DNA of 22,658 bases from PVC group bacterium (GCA_003565095.1 PXDI01000212.1:1-22658); one strand, 5' to 3'; numbered from the stretch's first letter, positions 8,211 to 16,340 are shown. The notes: generated from the sequence alone by a model not told the origin. Translations and numbers: made by a program.

Positions 8211-9433
8211 CCGAAGAGCGCGCGGATGCGCTGCAGCACCGGCGGATGCGAGTAGTGCAGAAAGACTTTCAGCGGGTGCGGGGTCAGGTTGCTGAGATTG
8301 TCGACCGAAAGCTTTTTCAGCGCGCTGACCATCTCCTGCGCCTGTCCGGTAGTCTCTGCCGCAAATGCGTCGGCTTCGTATTCATGTTTGCGCGAAACGA
8401 CATTGCCAATCACTCCCAGTGCCATGTTCACCGGAGTATAGATAAATCCGAAGAAAATAAATCCGGCATACAGCGGGGTTCCCGCCACGCCAAAGGCCTC
8501 ATACAGTCCGGGACGGTTGATAAAGAAATCCAGAACAAAAAACATCAGCAGCGACGAAGCCAGTGAGTAGGCGATATGCTTCTTGATGTGACCGCGTTTA
8601 CAATGTCCGACTTCATGCGCCAGCACGCCAAGCAGCTCTCCGACGGTATGCTTTTCGATCAGTGTGTCAAAAAGTGCTATGCGTTTTGTTTTGCCCAGCC
8701 CGGTAAAGTAGGCGTTGCTTTTGGTTGAACGGCGCGAACCGTCAATTTTGAATATGCCGCTTAGGTTATATTGCTGCGTGCGGGCATATGCTTCAATTCT
8801 TTCCCGCAGTTCCCCGTTTTCCAGCGGTGTGAATTTATTGAAGAGCGGCAGAATCACCACCGGGGCGATAAATGCAAGAAAAAGCTGAATAACCGCCAGC
8901 GCCGCCCAGGCCCACAGCCAGGCATGTGGCAGGGAGTCAAAGATCCACAACACCAGCGCAAAGACCGGTGCGCCGATCAATGCGGTCAGCAACAATCCTT
9001 TCAGCATATCCAGCACAAAGGTTTTGGGAGTGGTGCGGTTGAAGCCGTAGCGCTCTTCTATCACATAGGTGTCATAGATGCTGAACGGCAGGCTGACGAG
9101 TTTTGACAGCAGTATGAGTAACCCGGCAAACACCAGCCCCGCGATAAGCATGCTGTCAGAGACCGATTGTGCCCAGTTGTTTAACAGGCGGAATCCGCCC
9201 AGCAGAATGAATGCGACAGTCAACGGCAGCATTATCGTGGACTGCACTAGGCCGAAGACTGTGTTGTCCCGCAGGTAGCGTTGCGACTGTGCGTATTTAT
9301 CAGCATCATAGATGCCGTCAAACTCCGGCGGAATTTCGGTTGAAGCATGCCGCAGATTCAACCACTCCACCGTTAGATCCACCAGCCAACTAACCGCCAG
9401 CAGTATCAGGATAAATATGAGATAAGCGTTCAA
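8207..9433 (-). CDS. Ste24-type M48 family membrane zinc metalloprotease
   Basis: A 408-residue integral-membrane protease related to CAAX prenyl protease 1/Ste24. It shows the zinc motif HEVGH (273-277) in LLGVLAHEVGHCKRGH. The downstream acidic ligand motif EYEADAFA is at 351-358, and the Ste24-conserved segment GSRRSTKSNAYFTGLG is at 232-247. Several membrane spans are visible (about 2-20, 60-80, 92-115, 143-165, 170-197, 285-305, 322-345). In bacteria these proteases usually serve membrane-protein quality control, since prenylated CAAX proteins are absent. The start is a TTG at 9433 without a good Shine-Dalgarno sequence, only 4 bp after the rubrerythrin stop, so translation is probably coupled. 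The TAA stop shares the TTAA tetranucleotide with the convergent gene. Confidence 0.92.
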   Translation of the reverse strand: MNAYLIFILILLAVSWLVDLTVEWLNLRHASTEIPPEFDGIYDADKYAQSQRYLRDNTVFGLVQSTIMLPLTVAFILLGGFRLLNNWAQSVSDSMLIAGLVFAGLLILLSKLVSLPFSIYDTYVIEERYGFNRTTPKTFVLDMLKGLLLTALIGAPVFALVLWIFDSLPHAWLWAWAALAVIQLFLAFIAPVVILPLFNKFTPLENGELRERIEAYARTQQYNLSGIFKIDGSRRSTKSNAYFTGLGKTKRIALFDTLIEKHTVGELLGVLAHEVGHCKRGHIKKHIAYSLASSLLMFFVLDFFINRPGLYEAFGVAGTPLYAGFIFFGFIYTPVNMALGVIGNVVSRKHEYEADAFAAETTGQAQEMVSALKKLSVDNLSNLTPHPLKVFLHYSHPPVLQRIRALFG

Positions 9434-9437
9434 CGGC

Positions 9438-9986
9438 TTACTCGAACGAGGTAAACTGGCTGCTGTTCACGCCGCAAACGGGGCATTTGGCGGGAACCTC
9501 ACCGCTGCATGTATAACCGCAGCAATCGCAGATATGAATTGTGCCGACCTCGTAATCCTTGCCGCCGTCGACCGCCTGCTTGGCTTCCTGATACATCGCC
9601 GCATGGATTTTTTCGGCGGAGATTGCATAGTGGAAACTGCGTTCAGCGGATTTTTCGCCCTGCTCACGCGCCACCGCCAGATAGGCGGCATACATTTCGT
9701 TCACTTCGAAATTCTCGCCGTCAATACCGCCTTGCAGATTTTCCGACGTGGTTCCCAGTCCGAAGCCGCCGCCGGAGCCGACACGAAAATCGCCGGTTGA
9801 ATCCTTCAGCACTTTAAAATGATTCGTGGCATGTACCTGTTCGGCATAGGCGATGGCAACGAACAAGCGCGCTACATTCGAAAAGCCTTCCTGCTGTGCC
9901 TTGTCGGCCCAGATCTTGTAACGCATATGCGCCATTGATTCCCCGCCGAAAGCATCTTTCAGGTTGATCGCTGTCATTTCGTGCAT
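9438..9986 (-). CDS. rbr: Rubrerythrin
   Basis: A 182-residue cytoplasmic non-haem diiron peroxidase that reduces hydrogen peroxide in anaerobes and microaerophiles. The N-terminal ferritin-like domain shows diiron ligands in GGESMAH (E16), AEQVHA (E49, H52), the E94-E97 region, and SAERS/SAEKIH (E115, E125, H128). The C-terminal rubredoxin-like domain has C153, C156, C168 and C171 (CDCCGYTCSGEVPAKCPVCG). A glycine-rich insert (about 70-90) separates the helix pairs. AAGGAGG about 7 nt upstream fixes the ATG at 9986. It is the first gene of a two-gene operon with the M48 protease and is divergent from beta-galactosidase. Confidence 0.95.
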   Translation of the reverse strand: MHEMTAINLKDAFGGESMAHMRYKIWADKAQQEGFSNVARLFVAIAYAEQVHATNHFKVLKDSTGDFRVGSGGGFGLGTTSENLQGGIDGENFEVNEMYAAYLAVAREQGEKSAERSFHYAISAEKIHAAMYQEAKQAVDGGKDYEVGTIHICDCCGYTCSGEVPAKCPVCGVNSSQFTSFE

Positions 9987-10065
9987 ATTGCCGCCTCCTT
10001 GAATTGATGATGTATTACTGCCCGCGAATAATAGCAGTCAGCCCGTGCCGAGTAAAGTTTTTCGA

Positions 10066-10094
10066 TTGATAAGGCCTGGTAAAAGCTCTATCAA
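10066..10094. promoter_or_regulatory. Symmetric TTGATA-17-TATCAA element, candidate bidirectional promoter
   Basis: TTGATA (10066-10071) and TATCAA (10089-10094) are exact reverse complements 17 bp apart. The same element therefore reads as a plausible -35/-10 pair in both directions. It lies between divergent rbr (-) and lacZ (+), about 60-80 bp from each start codon. It could instead be a dyad operator. Confidence 0.3.
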
Positions 10095-10109
10095 GGGAAT
10101 GAATTGGAT

Positions 10110-10138
10110 TTGAGGGATTCGTTTTGAGCGATTTTAAT
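10110..10138 (+). promoter_or_regulatory. Candidate sigma-70 promoter for beta-galactosidase
   Basis: TTGAGG (10110-10115), a 17-bp spacer and TTTAAT (10133-10138) give a good match. The predicted start is near 10145, leaving a very short leader that still includes the GCGGAG ribosome-binding site. Confidence 0.4.
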
Positions 10139-10155
10139 ACGGAGAATGCGGAGAA

Positions 10156-13100
10156 ATGCAGAAAAACGCCAGCCCTCCCGACTGGGAGAATCCTGAGATA
10201 TTTGAAATAAACCGTTTGCCGCCGCGCAATCCGGTCTGGCCGTGCCCGGATTTGCCGACAGCGCTTGCCGGTAACTATGATAGCTCGCCATGGTTACTGT
10301 CGTTGAACGGCCGGTGGCGCTTCAACTGGGTGCCGCAGCCGGAAGAGCGTCCGCGGGATTTTTTTCTCCCGGAGTACGACAGCTCAGACTGGGATACTCT
10401 CACCGTCCCGTCGCAATGGGAACTTGAGGGCTACGGCACACCGCTCTACAGTAACCAGAAATATCCGTTCAAGGTTGATCCGCCGCGTGTTACTTCCGAG
10501 CCGGAGCCGCAGCGCACAACCTTCAAGGAGCGTAATCCGGTGGGTGCCTACCGCCGCGATTTCTCAATCGACCCCCACCAGCTTGAAAACCGCCGGGTGC
10601 TGTTGCATTTTGCCGGGGTGCGCGCGGCGTTCTATGTCTGGGTGAACGGGCGGAAAATCGGCTATGCGCAGGACTCAACGTCGCCTTCAGAGTTTGATGT
10701 GACCCCGGCACTGAAGCCGGGGAGCAATACCGTGGCCGTTGAAGTTTACAAGTATTGTGACGGTTCATATCTGGAAGATCAGGATATGTGGCGGCTGGCC
10801 GGTATCTACCGCGACGTATGGCTGCTGTTACTGCCGCAGGTGCATCTGCATGACTGGCGTTTTCATACTGAGATCGACGAAGCGTTCAATGCCGCGACAG
10901 TGCACTTTGCCGGTGACATCACCGTACCGCCCGGCGTGGACCTTGCCGGCTGGAAGGTGCGTGCCGCGGTTTACACGCAAGACGGTAAACGCGTCGGCGA
11001 CAAAGCTGCGGTTTCCCCGGTGCGCACGCAACACGGCTGGAGTTTCAAAACTGCGGCCGCAGTTACGAGTCCGCGCCTGTGGAGCCATGAGACCCCGGTA
11101 TTATACCGCGCGGCGGTTGATCTGGTGGATGAACGCGGACAGACCGTGGAGGCCCGGGCGCAGAATCTGGGCTTCAGAAGCATTGCGATAAAAGACCGTC
11201 AGTTCTACCTGAACGGAGTGCCGATTAAGATTAAAGGCATCAACCGGCATGAGTTTGATCCCGACCGCGGACAGACAATGAGCCGCGAACGCATTTATAA
11301 TGATCTTTGTTTGATCAAGCAGACCAACTTCAATCTGGTCCGTACCAGTCATTATCCGAACGATCCGCGGTTTTATGAGCTATGTGACGAACTCGGGCTG
11401 TTGGTGATGGATGAGGCAAACGTGGAAAGCCACGAGATAGGTTATCACCGGCGTACGCTGCCGGGCGATATGCCGGAATGGCGTGAAGCGGTGATCGACC
11501 GGGTGCGGCGTATGGCGGTGCGCGACCGTTCCCATCCCTGCGTTGTAATGTGGTCACTTGGCAATGAAGCCGGCTACGGGAATGTGTTTTCCGCGATGTA
11601 TGCAGAGCTTCAAGGTCTGGATGTTGAAAAGCGGCCGGTGCAGTATGCTGATATGAACCTGGCGGCCGATATGGACAGTCAAACCTATCCGCCGCCGGCA
11701 TGGCTGGAGGAGCATGCCGCAGACCGCGCAACACGCAAGGGCGAACAGGGACAGATGTCCAACGAGCAGCAACATGGCACCTATCCTTCCGGTAAGCCTT
11801 TTCTGATGAACGAATACTGTCATGCGATGGGCAACAGCGTCGGTAATTTCAAGGACTACTGGGAAGCAATTGAACGTTATCCGTTTATCTGGGGCGGCTG
11901 CATCTGGGAATTCTGCGATCATACGCTGCGCCGTAAGCTGCCCGACAGTTCGCGGGCGTGGGCCTACGGAGGGGACTTCGGAGACTTTCCCAACGATGCC
12001 AACTTCTGTGTTGACGGACTGGTGAATTCCGACCGTGTGCCTAATCCTCACTATTACGAGGTACGCAAAGTGCAGCAATATGTGCGGGTTGAGAAGCTGC
12101 CAGGACCGAACGGTCTTTTCCGTATTGAAAACCGGTATGCCTTTACCGGCCTTGATCAATACCGCGGTGAATGGCTGCTGCTTGAGGATGGCGCGATTGC
12201 CGCACGCGGATTTCTTGAGCTTTCGACAGCTCCGGGACAAACTACCGATCTGCAGTTGCCTTTGCCGGCATTCGGTCCGGGCGAAATAATCATCCGTTTT
12301 GTGTTCAGCCTTAAAAATGCAACCGGCTGGGCACCGGCCGGAACAGAAATCGCCTGGGAGGAGTTTCTGCTGCAGCAAGGGGAATCTCCGGCTTTACCGC
12401 AAGGCGGCCAGCCTGCAATAAGCGTCAAAGGCAACCTGATCCAGATCGGAGACAGTGCATGCGGAATTGCTTTCAATGCGGCCGACGGTGCTCCCGTAAA
12501 CTGGACCTTGAACGGATCTGATATTCTGGTTGCGCCGCCGGTATTAAATTTCTGGCGCGCGCCAACCGATAATGACCGCGGCTGGAAGATGCCGGAAACG
12601 CTGGCTGGCTGGCGCAAGGCCGGTGCGCAGGCGTGTCTGCGGGGGTTTGAAAAATCACAAGCAGACAATATGGTTGTGCTCAAGGCGCATTATGAATTGG
12701 CGGAAGGGTGCGGGGAATGCATTGTGTTATGGAAAATCAGCAATCCAGCGGTGCTTGATGTGGAGTATCGGCTGGTTCCGGGCGCGAATGCCCCGCCGTT
12801 TATTCCGCGCATCGGGATGCAGTTCTTTATTCCGGCGGCATTTTCGAAGATCAGTTGGTACGGCCGCGGTCCATGTGAATCATATCAGGATCGCTTTACC
12901 GCCGCACTGCTGGGGGAATATGCTGCCGATGTGCGCGCGTGGAATCATCCATACATCCGTCCGCAGGAAACCGGCAATCGAATGGATGTCCGCCGGGCTG
13001 AGTTGGCCGGTCCGGGAGATTACGCATGGCGGATTGAAGCCATAGGTGCGCCGCTCAATCTCAGCGCGTGGCCGTTTACACTTGCCGATCTTGAGAAAGC

Positions 13101-13287
13101 AACCCATCAGGAAAAACTGGTCCGGCGTGAATTCATTACGCTGAATATTGATATGGCGCAAATGGGTGTTGGCGGCAACGATGCCTGGGGCGCGCGCCCG
13201 TTGGAGCAATACATGCTGCCGGCCGAAGGGGAATATCGCTATGCTTTCCGCTGCAGCCTTAGCGCACCACTTCAGCACGCACGGTGA
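10156..13287 (+). CDS. lacZ: Beta-galactosidase, GH2 family (LacZ type)
   Basis: A 1043-residue cytoplasmic glycosidase that hydrolyses terminal beta-galactosides with retention of configuration. It has the length and five-domain order of E. coli LacZ: sugar-binding jelly-roll (about 45-225), Ig-like domain (230-335), TIM barrel (340-640), a second Ig-like domain and a C-terminal Bgal-small-type domain (760-1035). The acid/base lies in WSLGNEAGYG (E471). The nucleophile lies in LMNEYCHAMGNS (E553), followed by WGGCIWEFCDH. No signal peptide is present. GCGGAG lies just upstream of the ATG. The usual family end (EYRYAFRCSL) is followed by 8 extra residues that run into the convergent gene. No sugar transporter or lac-type repressor is next to it, so substrate and regulation are open. 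Confidence 0.96.
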   Translation: MQKNASPPDWENPEIFEINRLPPRNPVWPCPDLPTALAGNYDSSPWLLSLNGRWRFNWVPQPEERPRDFFLPEYDSSDWDTLTVPSQWELEGYGTPLYSNQKYPFKVDPPRVTSEPEPQRTTFKERNPVGAYRRDFSIDPHQLENRRVLLHFAGVRAAFYVWVNGRKIGYAQDSTSPSEFDVTPALKPGSNTVAVEVYKYCDGSYLEDQDMWRLAGIYRDVWLLLLPQVHLHDWRFHTEIDEAFNAATVHFAGDITVPPGVDLAGWKVRAAVYTQDGKRVGDKAAVSPVRTQHGWSFKTAAAVTSPRLWSHETPVLYRAAVDLVDERGQTVEARAQNLGFRSIAIKDRQFYLNGVPIKIKGINRHEFDPDRGQTMSRERIYNDLCLIKQTNFNLVRTSHYPNDPRFYELCDELGLLVMDEANVESHEIGYHRRTLPGDMPEWREAVIDRVRRMAVRDRSHPCVVMWSLGNEAGYGNVFSAMYAELQGLDVEKRPVQYADMNLAADMDSQTYPPPAWLEEHAADRATRKGEQGQMSNEQQHGTYPSGKPFLMNEYCHAMGNSVGNFKDYWEAIERYPFIWGGCIWEFCDHTLRRKLPDSSRAWAYGGDFGDFPNDANFCVDGLVNSDRVPNPHYYEVRKVQQYVRVEKLPGPNGLFRIENRYAFTGLDQYRGEWLLLEDGAIAARGFLELSTAPGQTTDLQLPLPAFGPGEIIIRFVFSLKNATGWAPAGTEIAWEEFLLQQGESPALPQGGQPAISVKGNLIQIGDSACGIAFNAADGAPVNWTLNGSDILVAPPVLNFWRAPTDNDRGWKMPETLAGWRKAGAQACLRGFEKSQADNMVVLKAHYELAEGCGECIVLWKISNPAVLDVEYRLVPGANAPPFIPRIGMQFFIPAAFSKISWYGRGPCESYQDRFTAALLGEYAADVRAWNHPYIRPQETGNRMDVRRAELAGPGDYAWRIEAIGAPLNLSAWPFTLADLEKATHQEKLVRREFITLNIDMAQMGVGGNDAWGARPLEQYMLPAEGEYRYAFRCSLSAPLQHAR

Positions 13288-14134
13288 TATCCAGCAGGCT
13301 GCGGTGGCTGGCGTCGGTAAAAAAAGCGGGGCCGAACAGGCTGCGCAGTCTTTCGGAATGCTCTCGGATATTCTGCCCGATGGGCACATCCCTGCCGGGA
13401 GCTACGATCACCGTGGTTTTTAATGTCTCCACATCAAGATGCTCACTGCCTTCCGGAGTGCGATATGTCACCCGCGGAAAGACATTTACCTCAACCAGGC
13501 CGTTGGCAAGCAGGCGCGGTTGAATCATCATTTCAGCGCCGACGCGCTGGATGGTGCGTTCATAAGCCTGCCAGATAAAAGGTTGTCCATTACGGGTGAG
13601 CACAATATCCGGCCGACTGATAAACGCCTCCACAACCCGCCATTCCGGCTCTTCGCGCCCGACCCAGATGGTTGCCGTATTCCCGCTGAGGGTCATCAGG
13701 GTCATTGCGGTGTTGCGAAAAGCGTCGGTTCGCTGGGCGTTGAGTTCAAATTCCTCCACCCGCGGCCAGCCGGCACGGCCGCTTCCGGTGCGTACCTGCC
13801 ACGGTGCCCCGCTTATACCGAAACCGTGGCTTTGCGTCCGCTGTTGACCGGCAAAACTCAGCGTAATCCGTATGTTGGGCGTAGCGGCGGTCACCTGACC
13901 GAGCAGCGCTTCAATGGCGGCGACATTATCAGGATAGTCGTTAATCAGTACAGCACGCTGACTGCTGATATACACCATCCGCCCGTCCGGGCTCAGCAGA
14001 TCTTGGCTAATAGCCTGCGCGGTTGCAAAATCAATGCCGCCCAGCGAAATAATCTTTACCTCGCGGTCTGCCGCCTGTGTCAGAAGTCCGCCGGATATCA
14101 AAAATAGCGCTAAAAATGCAATAAACTTTTTCAT
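13259..14134 (-). CDS. Short exported secretin-like protein (type II/III secretion short domain)
   Basis: A 291-residue protein with an N-terminal signal peptide (MKKFIAFLALFLISGGLLTQA). Residues about 35-85 resemble the secretin N or short domain (FATAQAISQDLLSP, VLINDYPDNVAAIEALLGQV). The C-terminal half resembles part of a secretin or pilus-Q beta domain (IQPRLLANGLVEVNVFPRV, ETLKTTVIVAPGRDVPIGQ). It is much shorter than a full secretin (500-700 residues), and no other secretion genes are nearby, so it may be an orphan or remodelled periplasmic or outer-membrane component. I chose the ATG at 14134 for the signal peptide; a TTG at 14179 would extend it. There is no clear Shine-Dalgarno sequence, but TATTAT ends 6 nt before the ATG. 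The last 29 bp overlap lacZ. Confidence 0.7.
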   Translation of the reverse strand: MKKFIAFLALFLISGGLLTQAADREVKIISLGGIDFATAQAISQDLLSPDGRMVYISSQRAVLINDYPDNVAAIEALLGQVTAATPNIRITLSFAGQQRTQSHGFGISGAPWQVRTGSGRAGWPRVEEFELNAQRTDAFRNTAMTLMTLSGNTATIWVGREEPEWRVVEAFISRPDIVLTRNGQPFIWQAYERTIQRVGAEMMIQPRLLANGLVEVNVFPRVTYRTPEGSEHLDVETLKTTVIVAPGRDVPIGQNIREHSERLRSLFGPAFFTDASHRSLLDITVRAEVVR

Positions 14135-14140
14135 ACTCAA

Positions 14141-14169
14141 ATAATACGGGAACATGCTTTGCAAAACAA
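14141..14169 (-). promoter_or_regulatory. Candidate promoter giving a leaderless secretin-like mRNA
   Basis: On the minus strand, TTGTTT (14169-14164), a 17-bp spacer and TATTAT (14146-14141) are followed by six bases and then the ATG. Transcription would start at or within a base of the start codon. This fits the absence of a Shine-Dalgarno sequence. Confidence 0.3.
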
Positions 14170-14258
14170 GCGTTTCCAAAGGATGCGAAAGTTCAAGGTC
14201 TTGACATCCGCGCTGCTTCTGTCAGGCTGTCAACATACATGAAAAGGAGGTTCTGGAG

Positions 14259-15251
14259 ATGAACAAGCTATACAGGATGGATCAGCAGATGCCGCCCATC
14301 GAAATAAAACCGGGACAGATTGTGCCGTATGCTGTCGGTGCGGCAGTGCTGCTTTTAGTGGCGTTCGGCGTTTTGACGGTCTTTTATACCGTGCAGCCGG
14401 AAGAACGCGCGGTGGTTAAACGGTTCGGTGCGGTGATAAATATCACCGATCCCGGATTACACTTCAAGCTGCCGTTCGGAATCGACCGCGTGCAACATGT
14501 GGCAACCGAGCGTGTCTTGAAACAGGAATTTGGCTTTAGAACCGCGGGTGAAAGCGGCGGACGCACCCGTTACTCGGAAAAACCCTTCGAAGATGAATCG
14601 TTGATGCTGACCGGCGATTTGAATGTGATTGATCTTGAATGGGTGGTGCAATACCGCATTTCAGATCCAATTAAATTTCTTTACCGTGTGCGCGAGCCGG
14701 AAAGAACTTTACGAGACATCTCAGAATCCGTCATGCGCCGGGTGGTCGGCAACCGGCTGGGAGCGGAAGTGTTGACGATCGCGCGCGTTGATATGCAAAT
14801 GCAGGCGCGTGAGGAAATCCAGCAGGTAATGGATGTCTATGAGACGGGGATCCATGTTATTACCGTGGAATTGCAGGATGTGCTGCCCCCGCCGCGGGTG
14901 CAGCCGGCGTTCAACGAGGTGAATGAAGCCCGCCAGGAACTGGAGCGCACAATTAATGAGGCGCAGAAGCGGGTTAATCAGGAAATTCCGCGTGCCGAAG
15001 GTGCCGCATTACGCACGATAGCCGAGGCCAGCGGTTATGCTACCGAAAGGGTGAATCTGGCGGAAGGCGAGAGTGCCCGCTTCAGCGCCATGCTGGCGGA
15101 ATACCGCGAGGCGCCGGCAGTGACCCGCACCCGACTTTACCTTGAAGCAATGCGTGACGTGCTGCCGAATGTCGGCAGAATTCTTGTGGTGCAGGAAGGA
15201 CAGATGAGTCCGCTGCCTTTGCTTGACCTCGGAAAGGAGGTGGCACAATGA
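14259..15251 (+). CDS. hflK: Prohibitin/SPFH-family membrane protein HflK
   Basis: A 330-residue SPFH protein anchored by one membrane segment (about 21-43) with the bulk on the outer face of the inner membrane. There HflK/HflC form large cages around the FtsH protease and modulate it. The SPFH domain begins VQPEERAVVKRFG (45-57), then PGLHFKLPFGID, TGDLNVIDLEWVVQYRISDP and RVVGNRLGAEVL. A long helical segment (about 220-290) follows. AAAGGAGG-type spacing (AAAAGGAGG at 14242-14250) precedes the ATG by 8 nt. A TTGACA at 14201-14206 may be a -35 box, but no -10 box is evident. The stop overlaps the hflC start as ATGA. ftsH itself is not in the window. Confidence 0.93.
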   Translation: MNKLYRMDQQMPPIEIKPGQIVPYAVGAAVLLLVAFGVLTVFYTVQPEERAVVKRFGAVINITDPGLHFKLPFGIDRVQHVATERVLKQEFGFRTAGESGGRTRYSEKPFEDESLMLTGDLNVIDLEWVVQYRISDPIKFLYRVREPERTLRDISESVMRRVVGNRLGAEVLTIARVDMQMQAREEIQQVMDVYETGIHVITVELQDVLPPPRVQPAFNEVNEARQELERTINEAQKRVNQEIPRAEGAALRTIAEASGYATERVNLAEGESARFSAMLAEYREAPAVTRTRLYLEAMRDVLPNVGRILVVQEGQMSPLPLLDLGKEVAQ

Positions 15252-16198
15252 AACAGATCAGTCTAATAATTGTTGCGATTGTTGCTCTACTGGGGGCTGC
15301 GCTGGCCTCGCGAATTCTGTTCGTAGTTGATGAAGCTGAACAGGCCATCATTGTCCAGTTCGGTGAACCGATCGGCGATGTTATTGTTGAACCCGGTCTC
15401 AAGTTCAAAATGCCTTATCAGGAAGTGCGTTATTTTGACAAACGTCTGCTGGTATGGGATGGCGACGTAACCCAGATTCCGACTCTCGGGCGTGAATTTA
15501 TTCTGGTTGACACCACCGCCCGCTGGCGCATTGCCGATCCGCTGCAGTTCTTGCGCAGTGTGCGTGACGAACGCGGGGCACGTACCCGGCTTGATGATAT
15601 CATCGATTCCGTCGTGCGTGATATGGTTTCTTCGACAGAGCTCGAGGAGATAATCCGTTCACGCGACTGGAGTGTTGATCTCGCCCGTCTCGACGATGAA
15701 GCCGTGCCGGACCGGGACGATCCCGATCTGCAGCAGCAGCCGAAGCTCGGACGCGAGCTGCTTGAGCAGGAAATTCTGCGCCGCGCCCAGCGGTTAATGC
15801 CGGAACTTGGCATAGAATTACGCGATGTGCGTGTGAAGCGGGTCAACTACATTGATTCGGTCCGCCGTCAGGTGGAAAACCGCATGATTGCAGAACGGCA
15901 ATCCATTGCTGAACGTTTCCGTTCTGAAGGCCAGGGGCGCAGTCAGGAAATTCTCGGCAACATGGAACGCGAATTACGCCGCATCAGTTCGCAGGCGGCC
16001 CGGGAAGCTGAAGAGATCCGCGGCAAGGCTGATGCCGAAGCCACGCGGATATATGGTGAAGCCTTTGGTGCCGACCCCGAATTCTATGCGTTTTTCCGCA
16101 CTCTGGAACAGTATCGCACCCTTGGCAAAAACACCACCCTGATGCTGCGGGCCGATTCCGATTTCTTCCGCTATCTGGAAAAAATCATGCCGGAGTGA
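15248..16198 (+). CDS. hflC: Prohibitin/SPFH-family membrane protein HflC
   Basis: A 316-residue partner of HflK. It has an N-terminal membrane anchor (about 4-22) followed by VDEAEQAIIVQFGEPIGDVIVEPGLKFKMP-type SPFH signatures (the frame runs from about residue 27). It then has DTTARWRIADPLQFL and the HflC-typical coiled-coil region QSIAERFRSEGQGRSQEILG, ending in DSDFFRYLEKIMPE. An acidic, glutamine-rich loop (about 145-175) interrupts the SPFH domain at the position where other HflC proteins also have an insertion. The ATG overlaps the hflK stop (ATGA), and AAAGGAGGT inside hflK sits at good distance, so translation is coupled and stoichiometric production is likely. No T-tract terminator follows. 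Confidence 0.93.
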   Translation: MKQISLIIVAIVALLGAALASRILFVVDEAEQAIIVQFGEPIGDVIVEPGLKFKMPYQEVRYFDKRLLVWDGDVTQIPTLGREFILVDTTARWRIADPLQFLRSVRDERGARTRLDDIIDSVVRDMVSSTELEEIIRSRDWSVDLARLDDEAVPDRDDPDLQQQPKLGRELLEQEILRRAQRLMPELGIELRDVRVKRVNYIDSVRRQVENRMIAERQSIAERFRSEGQGRSQEILGNMERELRRISSQAAREAEEIRGKADAEATRIYGEAFGADPEFYAFFRTLEQYRTLGKNTTLMLRADSDFFRYLEKIMPE

Positions 16199-16201
16199 TT
16201 T

Positions 16202-16340
16202 GCGGTTGCGATCGGAGGAATAAGCTGATTTGCTGACATTGCTTCGCTCGTCAGCGCATTAGTATATAGTTTCTAAAATGAAGAATCCGATGGACAGGCA
16301 GCTTGAAAAACGCTTGTCGGATCGCGCGGTTGCGATCGGA
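16202..16340 (+). repeat. 15-bp direct repeat pair
   Basis: GCGGTTGCGATCGGA occurs at 16202-16216, just after the hflC stop, and again at 16326-16340 inside the HEAT-nuclease gene, 124 bp apart. The second copy encodes AVAIG. No role is evident. Confidence 0.6.
16263..16270 (+). promoter_or_regulatory. Candidate -10 box for a leaderless HEAT-nuclease mRNA
   Basis: Overlapping TATATA (16263-16268) and TATAGT (16265-16270) end 7-9 nt before the ATG at 16278. TTGCTT (16239-16244) lies 18 bp before TATATA. No Shine-Dalgarno sequence separates the box from the ATG. Confidence 0.3.

Noticed and set aside
11554..12378. 274-residue minus-strand open frame inside lacZ
   Set aside because: It is antisense to the catalytic TIM-barrel coding region; composition and lack of motifs indicate a shadow.
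15670..15790. Acidic Q-rich insertion in HflC as a novel feature
   Set aside because: HflC proteins commonly carry a variable insertion at this place in the SPFH domain.
16214..16262. Short leader peptide before the HEAT-nuclease gene (GGAGG then an in-frame TTG and 10 codons to TAG)
   Set aside because: The spacing is long, the start is TTG, and nothing suggests the frame is more than chance.
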